Positions 49,479 to 61,456 of a stretch of 64,000 nucleotides of DNA are shown piece after piece. Numbering within the stretch: position 1 is the stretch's first letter; every line of letters starts with the position of its first letter. The notes under the pieces were generated by a model. The model was given only the letters and a program-made list of their open reading frames with translations. It had not been told where the DNA came from and ran no database searches. A program made the position numbers and the translations under genes. The stretch is taken from assembly GCA_012295275.1 (NCBI GenBank), contig CM022679.1:27312483-27376482 (forward strand), in the 5' to 3' direction. This stretch comes from Chrysomallon squamiferum (lineage: Eukaryota > Mollusca > Gastropoda > Neomphalida > Peltospiridae).

Positions 49479-49521
<43 letters not shown>

Positions 49522-50467
49522 TATGTGAGTTTGTACGTGTTTGTGTGTATGTGTTTGTAGATGTGTTGGTATCTGGGTATATGTGTGTGTGGGTACGTGT
49601 GTGTGCCTTGCTTGAGTAGATGTAAGTGTGTTTGTGTTTGTAGGTGTGGGAGTGTATGTATGAGTATATGTGTAAAGATGCATGTATGGGTATTTTCTCT
49701 GAGTGGGTGTAAGTGTTTTAGTGTTTATGTGTTAGTAGGTGTTTATGTGTACAGATGTGTATGTACTATATGTATGTAGGGGTGTCTCTGCATGTGTTTG
49801 TGTGTGTGTGTGTGAGTGTGTACATAACTCTCTGTAGCTATATGTAGCTGTATCTCTCTGTATATGTGTGGGTATGTGTGTACTGCATGCTTTGTTTGAA
49901 TTTACTTATTCAGATAATATTACAGACATTGTCTTTTGATGCAGATATCTTTAAATTAAATTCAGATGACAAATGATAACCTTTCTGTGATTACTCTTCT
50001 TTCTTGTCTATGTCAGAGCAAAAAAACAAAAACAAATTGGGATTATTTTCTGAATCTGGAACATGTTATTAATGCATAAAAGAATGGAAAATAATGATAA
50101 AGGGGAACATTTTTTTTATTATGCAATTATTATGAATGGAATGTTTAATGAGCTTTGGGTGTTAAAAGCAACACATTTTGTTTTGTTTTGTTGTGTTCTT
50201 TAGTGGTTTTTTGTTTTGTTTTGTTTTTGTTTAAACAGTTTTTATCATTGATAATAATTACAGAGAAATATATATGTTGTTTACAGTTAACACATTTGTC
50301 TGTAATATTATCTTTTAATGAATCCAGGGAAGTTTCCCTTCTTTTACTACCAGCATCACATGCATTTTATTTGCACATTTTAATGCAATTATAAAAGTCG
50401 TGTCAGAATGTTTTTTTTAAATCAAAAATCAAAAAAATTAAAAAGTAATAAAAATAGAAAATAAATG

Positions 50468-50510
<43 letters not shown>

Positions 50511-51056
50511 TATTTATTTAATTATTTACTTACTTATTATTATTTATTTTTTCCCATTATAAATGCATGTGCACCTTGTAATCTATTGATCAATGCATTT
50601 TAATACTAGTAAAGCTTTATTGTGACCACTTTTCACATACATGTATCCAAGGTTTCACAAAAGTTACTTACATGACAGAGATTTTTTCACTGCCTTCATG
50701 TAATGCGCCACAGTATTAAAATAATGTAAAAATATAGTACAATTTAAAAAGTAAATATTAATTGATTTTATTACTGGTTTTTACAACACAATAAACAAAT
50801 AAGTAATAATAAGAACAATTAAAATGCATGTTGTTTGTTTGCAAAATAACACTTCATTTTTATTTATTATAGGTACTAAACAAAACTGTTTATTTTATTT
50901 TTCTCTTCTTTTTCTTATTATTTGCATGTAATTTTCATTCTTCTTTTCCATTGTTTGAAAAATGTGTTAAATTTAAAATATTTGTAATTTGTTTGCAATT
51001 TTTTTTTTTTTTTTTTTGGTTGATTTTTTATGTGAATATATATATATATATATTTA

Positions 51057-51087
<31 letters not shown>

Positions 51088-54000
51088 TTTATTGAATGTG
51101 TTACTTTTTTTTTTGATTCCATGAAATTTCCTTTGTTAGTTTAAAATACTAATTTTTGATTTATTTTGAATGGTAACAAATAAAATATAGTAAATATTTT
51201 AGACGTGATAAGAGAAATGTGAGGATTAATTATAATTATTTAACAGCAGTTGTTAATCACAGTTAATTACAGATAATTACCTTTTATTCTACAGCACCAC
51301 TAAACTGTTATTTATTATTATTATTATTTTTAATATTCTAACTTTTTTTTATCATACAAACTTATCTAGCATAAAAACACAGATGCACATTAAAATTTGT
51401 GCCAACACACAGTAAATACACACACACACACACAATACACAGTTACATATGTACCTCTATTGTTGTTTTTGGTTTTTTAAATACATAACATCTCTTCACT
51501 GTTGACTTTATTTCACAATTACTGATTTGTTTGTCATACTGATAATAATGATCATAACTGATGAGTGAAAATTAATCAGTGTACTACTCTGTTGGGGGGG
51601 GTCTGTTAACAAAACTTCTGTCTTTGTTAACTGAGATTAGAGTTTGTTAACTGAGATCATAGTTTGTTAACTGAGATTATATTTTGTTAACTGAGATTAT
51701 ATTTTGTTAACTGAGATTACAGTTTGCTAACTGAGATTACAGTTTGCTAACTGAGAGTACAGTTTGGTAACTGAGATTATAGTTTGTTAACTGAGATCAT
51801 AGTTTGCTGAGATTACAGTTTGTTAACTGAGATTATAGTTTGCTAACTGAGATTACAGTTTTCTAACAGATTATAGTTTGTTAACTGAGATTATAGTTTG
51901 TTAACTGAGATTATAGTTTGCTAACTGAGATTACAGTTTTCTAACAGATTACAGTTTGTTAACTGAGATTATAGTTTGCTAACTGAGATTACAGTTTTCT
52001 AACAGATTATAGTTTGCTGAGATTATAGTTTGTTAACTGAGATTATAGATTGCTAACTGAGACTATAGTTTGTTAACTGAGATTACAGTTTGTTAACTGA
52101 GATTACAGTTTGTTAACTGAGATTATAGTTTGTTAACTGAAATTACAGTTTGTTAACTGAAATTACAGTTTGTATTTGTATTTTTCTACAGGAGTTTTTC
52201 TTGCTGCTGTTGCGAGAAGTGCTTGACCCCAAGTATGGAATGTTCCAATACGACGAGGAGTCTCACTTACAGTGGTTTAATTCCCAGGTACTCACTAATC
52301 CACACTCTTCTTAATTCCTTCCCATACTGCTGACAGTTTTATTTACCACCCTCTGCCTGTCATAAAGTGTAACAGTAAAAATAACAGGCTCGAGGAAACG
52401 TATGAAGGATTTAATTTTCCGTTTTGTGTAGAGAAGGTAAAGAAAAAGATGCAGTTTAAAAAAAAAAAAGGAAAGATATATTTATACACATTCACAGTAT
52501 TAATAAAGAGAAATATTAAGATAATGTGTGAAGGATTCCATTTTCCATTTTCTGTAAAAAAGAAAAAAAAAAGAAAGATGTTTTTGAGGCATTTTGCCTA
52601 AAGACAATAATTTCATTTTCCATTTTCTGTAAAGAAGGGAAAGAAAAAGATGTGGAAACTAAAAAAAAAATAAAAACAGGGAAAGAAAGATGTGTGTGGA
52701 CATTTAACCTCAAAGCCAGTAATCATTTCATTTCAGTTTTCAATTTTCAGTTTTTTTGTAAACAAGGGAAAGAAATCATAGAGAGCATAAAAAATAAAAA
52801 TATACAGACTAAAAGATAATAATTATTTTTAATTTTATTTTAGACATTTGAGGATAGCTCCATGTTTCATCTGATAGGAATACTTTGTGGCTTGGCCATC
52901 TACAACTTCACCATCATCGATCTTAAGTTTCCACTGGCTCTGTACAAAAAATTGCTCAACCGGTGAATATATCTTTTTATATATACAGAATGAGACACAG
53001 AGAGAGAGAACACATGGAAAGTATGTGTATGTGTGTGCGTGTGCATATGCATACTTGTATGTGTATGTGTGTGTGTCTGAGTGAGAGTGTTCAGATGTTT
53101 ATATATGTGTGAGACTCTGCATAAGTGTTTGTATGTCTTGTGTCTATAAGTGCTTGAATACGAAACACTAAAATGTTATTCAGTAAATTATTGCTGCTTG
53201 AATATTTAAGTCATTTATTTATTTATTTTTTAAATTATATTTGCCTTTACATCAAGTTTACTACGAGCTATGATGAATTATTATTATTATTATTATATAT
53301 TTTTTAGTTTTATTGTTTCTTTTTACACAGAAAAGTTATACTTGATGATTTGAAAGAAATGTGGCCGTCTGTGGGCAGGTAACTCTAAATGATCTTATTT
53401 GCAGCCATTTTCACTGTATTGTAACATGAAGCCGTTAATCTCTGATATTAATGAATCATTTTTAATTTATTTACTGCAACCAAAAATATAGTTAGAGACA
53501 GAATTAATAAATTAACACATTCTGGAACATTGTAGATTTAGTGAGTCGCTATATTTGTAGCCTAGAGGTTAAACTTCAAGTCAAAATATTAGGTATTTTA
53601 AATGCATGTGGATTTAGTGGAATTTAAAAAAAGTAATAACTTAACTGTAACTGAATTTGAAGTAAATATCTTATAGTCTTATTATATCTCTGTTGTTCTG
53701 AATGTGAAACAGCTGAGAGGAAACCATGGCAACTTCAACATGGAGGTGTGCCAGTGTGGTGCAGTCATAGTTCTGTACTGATCCGTAATAATGGCCACAA
53801 TTTAAAGAAATTAAACATTACTAAGTTAAATTCATTGAAGATGTCTAAACAATATTTTGGGTTCATGAGTTCAATAAAAATAATTTTATAATAATTTGTT
53901 TTGATTTGTTTTAAATAAAGCTTAAAGTTAAAAGAGTATTTATTTATTTATTTCTGTTTTTATTGTAGAAGTTTGCAGTATGTGTTGGATTATGAAAAAG

Positions 54001-54746
54001 ATGATCTGGAGGAAGTATTTTGTTTAACTTTCCAGGTTTGTGTCTGAGTTGAATTTAACTAAAAACACATTTTCTTTTTCTTCTTCAAACAAACATCATC
54101 ATCATTATCATCATCAACATTATTATTATTAATACTATTATTGTTATCACCATCATCATTGAATCATTGTTATTTATTTTTTTTGATTAACATTTTTAGA
54201 TTAGTGTGTTTGATTTTAATCTTCATCATCATCATTACTATTATTATTACTATTATTAATACTATCATTATCATTATTATTATTACTGTTGCTACAATTA
54301 TTATTATTATTATTATAAGTATCATTATTATTATTACACTTGCTACACTTATTATTATTATTATTATAAGTATCATTATTATTATTACAGTTGCTACAGT
54401 CATTAATATTACTGAATAATAGTTATTTAGTTGTTTGAAATGTTTGTGATTTTTAATCATATCATTGCTGTTAAAAGATTTTACAGAGTTGTGATGTTGT
54501 GTTTAGATTTCTGTTGATATGTTTGGACACTCAGAGACTCATGAACTGTGTCCTAATGGTGCCCAGAAGTCAGTTACTAAAGAAAACAGGTAGACGATGT
54601 ATAACACACAGAAACACCTGCATGCATGCACACACAAAACACACACATACATATACGTATATAAAAGTATAGACAAACTCAGTTGTGAGATTTTATATTA
54701 TTTTTTAAAACATTTTTCTGTTTATTTATTATTATTATATTTTTTT

Positions 54747-54783
<37 letters not shown>

Positions 54784-56426
54784 AATTTTTTTTTTTGTAT
54801 TTTGTGAGGATTGTTGGTTTGTTGTTTTTTTTTTTTTTTTAAGGAAGTTAAGTACATAGATTTTATTTTATATTTGTACATCAGGAATTTTTTTTTATTA
54901 TTATTGAAAGTTTGCTCCATTTTCTTTTACTTTTCTTTTACTTGTTAATCTCTTTTTGTGTTATTCATTTATTTTTGTTGTTTGTTTTGAGTTCACGTAA
55001 CTATATTTTTTTATGTAAAATATTAAATAATTGTGCTTTTGTGTTTCAGAAAGGAGTTTGTAGATTTGTACGTTGATTTTGTGTTTAACAAGTCAGCCAA
55101 GACGCAGTACGAACCATTCAGTGCAGGTTTCCTCAAAGTCTGTGGAGGTAGAGTGTTGGTGAGTCGGGTTTCTTTTCTAGTGTAGTATCAGTGGCAGCAT
55201 AATACAGTTATACTGAATGTGTATTTGTTAATGTTTCTAAGAGATTATCACTGATTTTGAAGCCAATATATCACTTAACTGAGTTTTCAAATGCCTGTCA
55301 TATCTATGAGAAGGTGTACTTGATAAATTCTTTATTGCTAAATTGTAATAAATAGAATTATGGAGTTGGTAATAGGGTGTTTTTCTATTACGTAACCATT
55401 ATGTATAAAATAATTACTGTATATTAAATTGATTGATAGTCTTAAAATATAACCACAGTGGCAGGGAATATTGTATTTTTTGTCATATAAAACAAAAATT
55501 AAAAAGGCTAAATTATGAATACACATATATTTTAATTTTTTTCTTAATATAGTTTAGGTTGAGGTTGAGGTTGGCGTTGGGGTTGGGTTGGGTTGGGTTG
55601 GTTTGGGTTAGGGTTTTAGTTTAGTTGTTTTATTTATTTTATTTTATTTTATTTATTTTTTTTATTTTTTTTTTTTTGTTCAACAGGAACTTTTTCATCC
55701 ACAAGAATTGCAGGCCATGGTTGTCGGCAATGAAAATTATGATTTTATAGAACTGGAGAAAGTAAGAAATATTTAATTTTTTTATTATTTCTTCCTTTTG
55801 TCTTTGAGAGATGACAACTTTGGGTTAAAATTTTTTTTTTTTTTTTTTTATAAATTTAAGAAAATAAATGTACTTGTCAAACTTGGACACAGTATCATTT
55901 TCCTCAACAACAAATTATTTTTAAAAATGTGTCATTACCCTGTTATATATATCAGGCTAATGTTTAATTTGATTCAAGGATCAAGAATATTGTTTTGTGT
56001 GTTCAAAGTACTGTGTTCTGTTTTTGTTTACAGAATAATTATTATTATGTTTTATTGGAAGTAATAAAATACTGTTTTATTTAGTTTTCAGAATAAGATT
56101 ATTGTGTTCTGTTTGTGTTTCAAGTCAAGAATATTGTTTTGTGTTTTTCAAATAAGAATATTGTGTTTTTTAACAAGATTATTGTGTTTTATTTGTATTT
56201 TGAGATTCTAGAATATTGCAGTGTGTTTCTAGAATAAGAATACTGTGTTGTTTTTGTTTGTGTTTCAGAACACTGAGTATAAAGGAGAGTATCACAGATA
56301 TCACCAGACTATCAAGTTTTTCTGGGAAGTTTTCCATGACCTGTCAATGGATGATAAGAAAAAATTTCTAGGTGAGAAGAGATTTAAAAATCTTACTATC
56401 TCATGTTATTCCCATCCAGATCTCTT

Positions 56427-56477
<51 letters not shown>

Positions 56478-57431
56478 CATTCGTGCATGCGTGTGTGTTC
56501 TGAAATTGTAGTTGTTATTTATTTAAAGCTCATTATCTCACTCACTCTCTTTTTTTTTCTCTCTCTCTCTCTTTTTCTTTCTTTCTCAAGTTTCTTTGCT
56601 TCTTCCTCTCCTCCGTCTCTTAAAACTTCTTTTTTTTCTTCTGTTTTAATATTTCCATTTGTATTTTTATGATCATACTTTTTTTTTTTTCCAGTTTTTT
56701 TGACAGGAAGTGACAGAATACCTATCTTTGGAATGCAGCATGTGAAGGTATTTGTCTTATGCTTTCTTTGAATAATTAATAATTTTGATGAAAAGTCATT
56801 TGCCAGTGCAGTGAGCTGTAGGTCAGTGCACATGAGGTATAAGAATTTGAAGGATCAAGTCTTTTTTTAGTGACCCTTTTGCCTTAATTCCAGTTCTAGA
56901 CAATAATACATTACCAGACTGCAAGAGTCCAAGGAGTATATTTTTCTGTCATATTTTTGACAACGTAAAATTATATACGAAAAATAATGTTACACACATA
57001 CACACACCTACATATATATATTTACTAACTCATATTTTTTTTATTTCTACATTTATTAATTTATTTATTTATTTATTTAGTTCATTTGTTGATTTATTGA
57101 TTTATTTAGGTATTTATGTATTTATTATTGATTTGTTTATATAATAAAATTTATTTATTTATTTATTATTTTTTTATTATTATTTCATTATTATTTTTAT
57201 TATTATTTATTTATATATCTTTTTATTTCATTATTATTTATATTATTATTTATTTATTTTTTTCTATTTGTTTAGATTATAATTCAGCCCACGGGAGGAG
57301 GTGACGCCTTTCTACCTGTGGCCCACACCTGTTTCAACTTGTTAGATCTGCCTAAGTATACGTCCAAGACAATTCTCAGGGAAAAGCTCGTCAAGGCAAT
57401 ACAGCAGACAGAGGGCTTCGGTCTTGTGTAG
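37140..57431 (+). CDS. HERC4: HERC4-type RCC1-HECT E3 ubiquitin ligase
   Basis: Twenty-nine coding exons: 37140-37374, 37893-38055, 38442-38518, 38967-39156, 39684-39718, 40007-40098, 41036-41166, 41821-42070, 42655-42782, 43119-43175, 43759-43867, 44467-44656, 45106-45155, 45732-45791, 46083-46142, 46592-46714, 47292-47378, 47917-48081, 49173-49220 or 49273-49320, 52192-52287, 52844-52962, 53331-53378, 53969-54035, 54507-54589, 55050-55158, 55687-55761, 56269-56371, 56695-56747, 57276-57431. All phases match, giving about 1052 residues (human HERC4 1057). Seven RCC1 blade repeats (motifs GQLG, CGxxHT) fill residues 1-370. A linker follows, then a HECT domain from about residue 730, with catalytic Cys1020 in [10 protein letters not shown]. 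It transfers ubiquitin from an E2 through that cysteine. Oddities: a GC donor after exon 1, an in-frame TGA in exon 5, and two alternative forms of exon 19. Confidence 0.92.
37375..37892 (+). other. HERC4 intron 1, with a GC donor
   Basis: Only a GC donor (CTAG|GCATGT) gives the required phase-1 join to the next exon, producing [13 protein letters not shown]. No GT donor nearby keeps the frame. The intron holds TG and ATGT repeats at about 37445-37790. Confidence 0.6.
38793..38859. repeat. (CT)n microsatellite with C run
   Basis: About 30 CT dinucleotides then a short C run in the intron before the exon at 38967. Confidence 0.95.
39684..39718 (+). other. HERC4 exon 5 with in-frame TGA
   Basis: A 35-bp exon that joins phase 2 to phase 1 and reads [12 protein letters not shown] (39709-39711), ER, then DRPVPTL in the next exon. 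The frame and flanks match the family, so the exon is real, but as written the chain stops after residue 230. No alternative donor keeps phase. Confidence 0.7.
39808..39889. repeat. (CT)n microsatellite
   Basis: About 40 CT dinucleotides in HERC4 intron 5, about 120 bp before the next exon. Confidence 0.95.
40091..40601 (+). repeat. Diverged tandem copies of the exon 6 donor junction
   Basis: The end of exon 6 and its intron start read ACACAG|GTAAAAATATCT, GACCTGAAG, TTGATTACAGGTAAA. Five further copies follow at about 75-bp spacing, ending near 40306, 40381, 40456, 40534 and 40601. Each carries CACCTGAGTTTAATTACAGG or a close variant followed by TAAATATTA-like sequence. Copies are imperfect, with several substitutions each. 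Confidence 0.75.
43370..43490. repeat. (TTTA)n and (ATT)n tract
   Basis: Tetranucleotide then trinucleotide repeats in the intron between HERC4 exons 10 and 11; a (TG)n tract follows at about 43686-43713. Confidence 0.9.
44912..45045. repeat. (AACAAT)n and (AAT)n tract
   Basis: Hexanucleotide then trinucleotide repeats in HERC4 intron 12. The apparent Tyr- and Ile-rich frames are artefacts. Confidence 0.9.
45300..45600 (+). repeat. Interspersed repeat, copy 1
   Basis: Shares ordered blocks with 58165-58420: CTGGCTTCCAGA, TTTTTGAATTAGGTGT, GTGACACC-GTTCAAGT, GTGTTGCTGTG, ACCCT-CTTTAGAA. It lies in HERC4 intron 13. GGTTCAAGTGA resembles a pol III B box, so a SINE is possible. Confidence 0.55.
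46310..46482. repeat. (CATA)n/(CA)n microsatellite
   Basis: Compound CATA and CA repeats in HERC4 intron 15; a pure (TG)n tract is at 46826-46860 in the next intron. Confidence 0.9.
47055..47255. repeat. (AAT)n tract
   Basis: About 200 bp of imperfect AAT repeats with AAC interruptions in HERC4 intron 16. Confidence 0.9.
47560..47900. repeat. GTA and ATC/ATT trinucleotide repeats
   Basis: (GTA)n at about 47574-47635 then ATT/ATC repeats to about 47890, running up to the acceptor of the exon at 47917. Confidence 0.85.
48082..48690 (+). repeat. TG-rich tract upstream of the alternative exons
   Basis: About 600 bp dominated by TG, TCTG and GTTTG motifs on the sense strand, starting at the donor of the exon ending at 48081. 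Confidence 0.85.
49173..49220 (+). other. HERC4 alternative exon 19a
   Basis: A 48-bp phase-0 exon between TATTGCAG and GTAAAA. It encodes [16 protein letters not shown], the first beta-strand and loop of the HECT N-lobe. It is equivalent to exon 19b; 10 of 16 residues are identical. Confidence 0.85.
49273..49320 (+). other. HERC4 alternative exon 19b
   Basis: A 48-bp phase-0 exon between TTTTTCACAG and a weaker donor GTTTGA. It encodes [16 protein letters not shown], slightly closer to the vertebrate HERC4 sequence (GEDAVDAGGV) than 19a. Only 52 bp separate it from 19a. Confidence 0.85.
49330..49900 (+). repeat. TG-rich tract downstream of the alternative exons
   Basis: GGTGTAG and TG-rich repeats, with a pure (TG)n of about 18 repeats at 49482-49518. 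The Cys/Val frames are artefacts. Confidence 0.85.
49901..51600 (+). other. HERC4 intron 19, middle part
   Basis: No exon seen. AT-rich with (ATT)n at about 50474-50515 and poly-T at about 51000-51083. Confidence 0.7.
51628..52172 (+). repeat. 20-bp minisatellite just before HERC4 exon 20
   Basis: About 27 copies of TAGTTTGTTAACTGAGATTA and variants (GTTTGCTAAC, GATTACAG). The array ends 20 bp before the exon at 52192, so its last units overlap the branch-point region. Many units carry TAAC-type branch-point-like sequence and TTACAG acceptor-like sequence. Confidence 0.9.
54090..54420. repeat. ATC/ATT trinucleotide repeats with 60-bp higher-order copies
   Basis: HERC4 intron 23. Imperfect ATT/ATC repeats that include near-identical copies of a block with TTGCTACA at about 54288, 54342 and 54390. 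Confidence 0.8.
55555..55680. repeat. GGTTG and TTTTA repeats
   Basis: A short G-rich run (GGGTTGGGTTGGGTTGG) then TTTTATTTA repeats in the intron before the exon at 55687. Confidence 0.75.
56428..56475. repeat. (TG)n microsatellite
   Basis: About 20 TG repeats in HERC4 intron 27. Confidence 0.9.
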
Positions 57432-58164
57432 CACATGGACAGATAATTACTTGCAAACAAGATCATGTTAGATGAGAATGATTACAAAAAACAAAAAAAT
57501 CTCACAAAACAAAAACAAACAATAACATCAGAATTTTCTGTTAAATGCAATGAATTTTTTTTTTTTTAAATATATATATATGTCCCAAAAAAAACAAAAA
57601 AAAGTGTTCAGAAAAAAGTTTTGTTGATTCAGAAGATGTAGGAAAAGTGTCAGAAAGTATCAAGAAAGATGAAGAAAAAGTTTTTTTGAAAAACAAGAAA
57701 ACATCTAGAAAAATTAGCAAAAACTAAATAATAAAAACGAAAAATTTAAAGAAGATATAAACACATACGAAAACGGTTTGGTAACCTGTTTTAGAAAGAA
57801 GATAAAGAAACTTGACAGAACCAGCAAGGGTATTTTAGGGATTTGATATATTTTTTTCATTTTTTGTTTTTGTTTTTTACAAATACCACAATATCTAAAA
57901 AAAATAAAACATAGATTTTCAGAAACTTTCTTTTGTAGCATAAAAATAATAATAATGTTAATATTAACAATACATGATTAGACTAAATATTTTTTGAAAA
58001 AATTTGTATTGAATTAAAGAAACAACAGGTTGGATGCATGTTACAGTTAATCTGTGAAGAAAATAACGATGAGACTTAATTGTGTTACGAAAAAAACATT
58101 TTGTTACTACCACTACTGCAACTACTACTACTACTACTACTACTAAATGTACCAAACCATTCAT

Positions 58165-58420
58165 CTGGCTTCCAGAAATCTTGAAAATCCAGAAATCCAG
58201 CTACTTTTGAATTAGGTGTTCTTTTGTTTTAATTTCCATGACACCAATTCAAGTAAGAGTGTTGCTGTGTATTATTTGATTCAACTTGCTCTCATTTTCA
58301 TTTATTATCACATATAAAAGACTAGAACAATATCGCACCTTCAGTACAGGTTTTTAAAGTAATTTAATAACAATCAAACAAACCCTGCTTTAGAAATATA
58401 TTATATGGTATCTGTTAAAT
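58165..58420 (+). repeat. Interspersed repeat, copy 2
   Basis: Diverged partner of the copy at 45300-45600, same orientation, with the same block order. It lies about 730 bp after the HERC4 stop codon. Confidence 0.55.
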
Positions 58421-58920
58421 ATTTTAAAAGTAAATAATTAAATTAAATTGAAAAAAACCTAAAATACCATTTTAAGTTCAAGTATTTATGGATGATTCCT
58501 AGGAAGGTCAGTGTTCTGTTTTTGGTTGGATTTCGGTTGTTGTTTTTTTTCGTTCTGTTTTTAATCACTGATTTGTTATATATTTGTTTTTATTTTTTAG
58601 ATACTTTTATAAATGTTTTTAAAGTACTGATTTTACCAAACTGACATTCACTGAACAGTTAAAATGTCAAACAAGTGGCTGCATGTATATTTGTGAATGA
58701 AAAGAAAATGTGCAAAGCTCATGAGTGAAAATTTGTGTACACTTTGATGTTATGGAGAAAGGATGTATTATTGTTAAGTTTTAGATATTGTTTTAAAGTG
58801 GCTTGTTAGAAGCAAAAGCAGATGTTTTTTATGTGTGTATGAATATACAAGATTTCCTTCCGGTCTTCTTTGTGCATATATGTATATGAGTGTACAAAAA
58901 GTGTGTATTAGTGTGTGTGT

Positions 58921-58951
<31 letters not shown>

Positions 58952-59560
58952 CAATTAATTATAAATAAACTATATTGTGGTATATGAAGGCAGTTTAAAA
59001 TTGGTGACATCTTTTCGATTCACATAAATAAATAATCAAGAAATTCTCAAAAGAGTGGTAAAATACATTTATTGCATGAAGGAATAATAGGTTGTATTAG
59101 AAAAAAGAAAAAATCTTTATGTAGTATTTTTTTTTTTTAAATTGTTTTTCAATTGTTTCTAACAATATTTATGTGTATATTTTAGACATAACCATTTATA
59201 TTTCTTTTCTTCTTTTTAAATTGAAAAAACAATATTTAATATTTAGAAACATTGTTTTTATTACTGGAATGCTTGATGTGCAAATCAGAAATTGTGTGAA
59301 TTATATATATATATAGATATATATATATACATACACACACAACACACACACACACCAACACAACTATGTACACCTAGATTCAGTACAGACCGTTTATCCT
59401 CCTTTAGGTTATTTTGTATCTGTTAAATACATTTTTATCATTTACTTTTCACTGTTTATTTTATACTTTAAGTATATATATATAAATTATTATCTTTTTT
59501 CAAAACTTGCTGGATCACACAAAAAAGAAAAATGTAAAAGAAATTTTATTATTATTATTA

Positions 59561-59599
<39 letters not shown>

Positions 59600-60654
59600 T
59601 TATTTTTATTTTTATTTTTTTTAATTATTTTATTGTTATTGTTAGTTTTGTTTCAGTTTTAATTTTCTGCAGCTTTAACAAGTACATAATTTTTACTGAT
59701 CTCTGTTTTCAAATACATTGTTTTGTACATATTTTAGTCACATATAACTATGCCAGTATATAAATGAATGTATGCATACATAGATGAATTCCATTTTTGA
59801 TATTTGATTACTACAACTACTTTAGCTATAACTGTTAATACTACTACAAGTATTTCTATTAGTAGTACAACTATAAATACTACTACTACTACAGCATCAA
59901 CACCTACTATTATTACTACAACAACTACTATTACTGTTACATCAGCAGTTACTATTACTTACACTACAACTACAGTGCTACTACTACTACTTTCATTTAT
60001 CAAACTTTGGTTGGTTCTTACTTTCAAACCATTAACTTGTCTCCTTCTGACAATAAACAGTATATTTTATTTATCTTATAAATGCTGGTTATAGTTAACA
60101 TCAGAACATCGTGATATGTTTTAATAATTTTGAAAATAAATTTATTGTAACAACTTTTTTGTATGCAGTGTGTACTATTATGCAGCTCTTATTAATCTCT
60201 TGGTTGTGTACTTCCAGACAGGAATGTCAGAAGTTTTGTATAAATTGTTTCACTGTGTGTTGTTGCTGTATCTATGTAACTATTCTTTTAATTAAAAAAA
60301 TGGAATAGAAATCATATTTTATAATGTGAAAAAAATGCCTCACATACATATGAAATATTATATGCTCACATAAATGTTTGTGTGTGTAGTTCCTTTCTAA
60401 CATTTTTTAAAAATTGTTATTGTTATGTGTTTGTATTTTTATTTTTACACTAAAAAGCTGAATATTTAAATAATAATAATAATAATAATAATCACTGCAG
60501 TTCAAACCACAATTTTAATAATTTTTTTGCTAAAGCAGATTTCGTTTTTAATGTCATGAAGAGAGGATAAAAAATTTAATTAAATGTACTTTATTATATT
60601 GCACTTTTTAAATGTAATTTTGAATAATAAAATATGGATTTGGAATCAAGCTTG

Positions 60655-60840
60655 GATTTAGATAAAGCAAGCCCTAGGGTATGAGATGCACCAGTAGGGG
60701 CATCCCAGTACATCACCTCCAAAAGGTTTTGACAGCTGGTATTTCTGGGTGGGGAGAATTTTATTATTGTTGTTATTGATGTAATTCAGGCTCTGCCTAA
60801 TGTGGAGTTTAGTTAATAAAGCCTAGAAGAAAGAAGAAAA
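60655..60840 (+). mobile_element. Possible retroposon 3' end
   Basis: An unusually GC-rich block (CACCAGTAGGGGCATCCCAG; GACAGCTGG) that ends TTAATAAAGCCTAGAAGAAA with a GAA-rich tail. This looks like the 3' end of a short retroposon. Family unknown. Confidence 0.3.
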
Positions 60841-60859
60841 TGTATTTTTATGATAATAA

Positions 60860-60903
<44 letters not shown>

Positions 60904-61456
60904 GTGTTGTTTTGTTTATGCTTAAATCCGAACCCGAGCGGGATAATTGGGATTATGAAACAGTTGTGTTTTGTAATTATCTACCTATATGTTTGTATAC
61001 GTGTGTAATAACTCTGATACTGTGATATTTTCACTAGTGTGTTTCTCCGATACTTACGAAATTATGACACAAATAAAGAAATTTATAGTCAATTCTTTTG
61101 TATTGTTTATTTATATAGTTATTTGTTTATTATGTGCATGGCAGTTTCAATTTGTTTTTCAAGATTTATATGTATGTATATATATATATTTACGTTTCAG
61201 TAAGAGGAGATAACTCCTTAACATCGCTGCCTGTAATAATTTTCCACATTGGGAGCAGTTTCAATAATCACCGGTTTACGGAAGTAAACTTAGATGCGCG
61301 TGACTGTCTCCATTGCCACTTGAGAAGAAACACAACTAAAAATTATAGACGATAACAAACAAATCAGCTAGTACGTTACAACCATGTACTATACAGAGCA
61401 CTGCTCATCAAGCTGTTAAGTGAGATAAAATATAAGTTATAATTAAATCTATACGT

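Larger units (their letters stand above)
57432..61456. other. 3' flank of HERC4 and intergenic region
   Basis: No further gene recognised. Contains the unresolved HERC4 3' UTR with several possible AATAAA signals, an interspersed repeat at 58165-58420, TG/GA repeats at about 58912-58951, TA/CA repeats at about 59303-59356, (ATT)n at about 59548-59600, a CTA-rich block at about 59808-59990, and poly-T at about 60863-60898. Confidence 0.65.

Noticed and set aside
59804-60094. 96-residue Thr/Ile-rich plus-strand frame
   Set aside because: Built on imperfect ACT/CTA trinucleotide repeats; no splice or start context supports it.
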